From positions 1 through 44,739 of the IMG/VR virus record IMGVR_UViG_3300009085_000008: a stretch of DNA of 44,739 nt; one strand, 5' to 3'. Under the pieces are notes generated by a model. It did no database searches. It was not told the DNA's origin and was given only the letters and a program-made list of their open reading frames with translations. Below, piece after piece: positions 44,238 through 44,739 of the stretch. How positions within the stretch are numbered: the first letter of the stretch is position 1; every line of letters begins with the position of its first letter. The stretch comes from a virus. Both the position numbers and the translations under genes were made by a program.

Positions 44238-44739
44238 TGTTCTTGTCTCCCTTCTTTTTTGATTCCTTCTTGATTAAAAGCGTTCGAACGAACTTTGGCT
44301 CAACCACGTGACCAGCTCTCTCCTTCCCAATGAAGGTCGCCAAGACAGCCCCACTGGTGACGTGACGCATATACTCAGCGTCCCCCATCGCGGCCTTGAA
44401 CTGGTCCTTTATCTTGTCGATTCGACCCTCAATCTCGGTCTTCTCCTTCTCGAGCCCTTCCTTCTCTTGAGCCATCGCTCCCCACGTGTCACCGTCCACC
44501 TCAACCTCCTTGCCGAGAACAGGTCTCAGCTTCTCTGCGTCGGTGGCCGTAATCTCGCCAAGCCACACACCACCCTCGACGACCATCCAGAAGTTTTCAG
44601 CCTTGGCGACCATCTTCTCAATGAAGGCCTCGTCGCGTTCGACGACAAGCTCGTATGTATCGCGCTGGTCGAGAATGCCGACGAAGAGAATGGCCCACGT
44701 GTAGCCGGTGACGAAGAGTTGCCACTGGACCTGCGCCCA
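44230..44739 (-). CDS. YqaJ-type phage exonuclease, C-terminal part (continues at the left end)
   Basis: Residues 138-307 of the exonuclease that begins at 537 on the left side; the first 41 residues here lie in the repeat shared with 1-123. The visible end includes WAQVQWQLFVTGYTW with catalytic Gln143, then a charged C-terminal helix region (EKEGLEKEKTEIEGRIDKIK) and a basic tail (KKESKKKGDKNNV). It ends inside the recT start, so the two are co-translated. Confidence 0.9.
   Translation of the reverse strand, partial: WAQVQWQLFVTGYTWAILFVGILDQRDTYELVVERDEAFIEKMVAKAENFWMVVEGGVWLGEITATDAEKLRPVLGKEVEVDGDTWGAMAQEKEGLEKEKTEIEGRIDKIKDQFKAAMGDAEYMRHVTSGAVLATFIGKERAGHVVEPKFVRTLLIKKESKKKGDKNNV
44617..44739. 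repeat. Terminal direct repeat, right copy (circular overlap)
   Basis: Exact copy of bases 1-123. Joining the two copies restores one 307-codon exonuclease frame and a circle of 44,616 bp. Confidence 0.95.

Noticed and set aside
1-44739. Temperate lifestyle or prophage
   Set aside because: No integrase, excisionase, repressor-operator pair or attachment site was found, and the winged-helix protein alone is not enough.
1-44739. CRISPR array or insertion sequence
   Set aside because: No regularly spaced repeats with unique spacers and no transposase or terminal inverted repeats were seen.

Overview
The window looks like one complete genome of a tailed, short-tailed (podovirus-type) lytic phage. 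The first 123 bases (1-123) are repeated exactly as the last 123 (44617-44739). An exonuclease gene cut by the left edge continues in frame across that repeat at the right edge, so the molecule assembles as a circle of 44,616 bp. The P22-type portal and a terminase with no visible fixed ends suggest headful packaging and circular permutation, but a true short terminal repeat cannot be excluded from sequence alone. Every gene I can support is on the minus strand, so transcription runs from high to low coordinates and around the circle. No integrase, lysogeny repressor, attachment site or CRISPR array is visible. The host is not identifiable. Consensus sigma-70-like promoters, strong AAGGAG ribosome sites and a spanin-like membrane protein after the endolysin favour a Gram-negative bacterium (inference).

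Layout in transcription order. (1) 44739-41162, fed from 1-1218: recombination block with a YqaJ-type exonuclease (crossing the junction), RecT annealing protein, NinB-like and NinG-like proteins. (2) 41064-37413: a DUF932 protein, three small unknowns, a DUF4373-type initiator and a DnaB-type helicase. No polymerase or primase is present, so the host replisome is presumably borrowed. (3) 37416-35089: a winged-helix regulator, small proteins (one possibly leaderless, one overlapping zinc-binding frame) and four small proteins, three of them membrane-anchored. (4) 35080-31837: tRNA(CAU), a nucleotide-metabolism-like protein, an aberrant tRNA-like gene and early-looking small genes. (5) 31883-14562: small and large terminase, P22-type portal, two beta-rich small proteins, scaffold, major capsid protein, decoration candidate, two adaptor-like proteins, a 1115-residue nozzle candidate and a 1047-residue tail fibre. 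(6) 14499-6190: internal virion proteins, ending in a 2144-residue polyvalent protein with an ADP-ribosyltransferase-like region. (7) 6190-4011: two holin-like proteins, an M15 endolysin with a calcium-loop-like insert, and a spanin-like protein. (8) 4014-534: HTH-metallophosphoesterase, a DUF5664 dNTP pyrophosphohydrolase, SSB and small unknowns leading back to the exonuclease.

Ten promoters of the form TTGNNN-17-TATNTT, all with exactly 17-bp spacing and nine with an invariant TATATT, divide the circle into units. Three of them (1917, 40120, 41124) share a longer module. Terminators follow SSB, the holin, the 146-residue protein before the tail genes, and the DUF932 gene. The most notable regulatory structure is at 5028-5128: a three-way-junction terminator whose 5' arm lies between the -10 box and the predicted start of the endolysin promoter, so incoming transcripts should stop while transcripts from the local promoter should pass.

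Limits: all family calls come from reading motifs, with no database search. Start codons were chosen by ribosome site and overlap.
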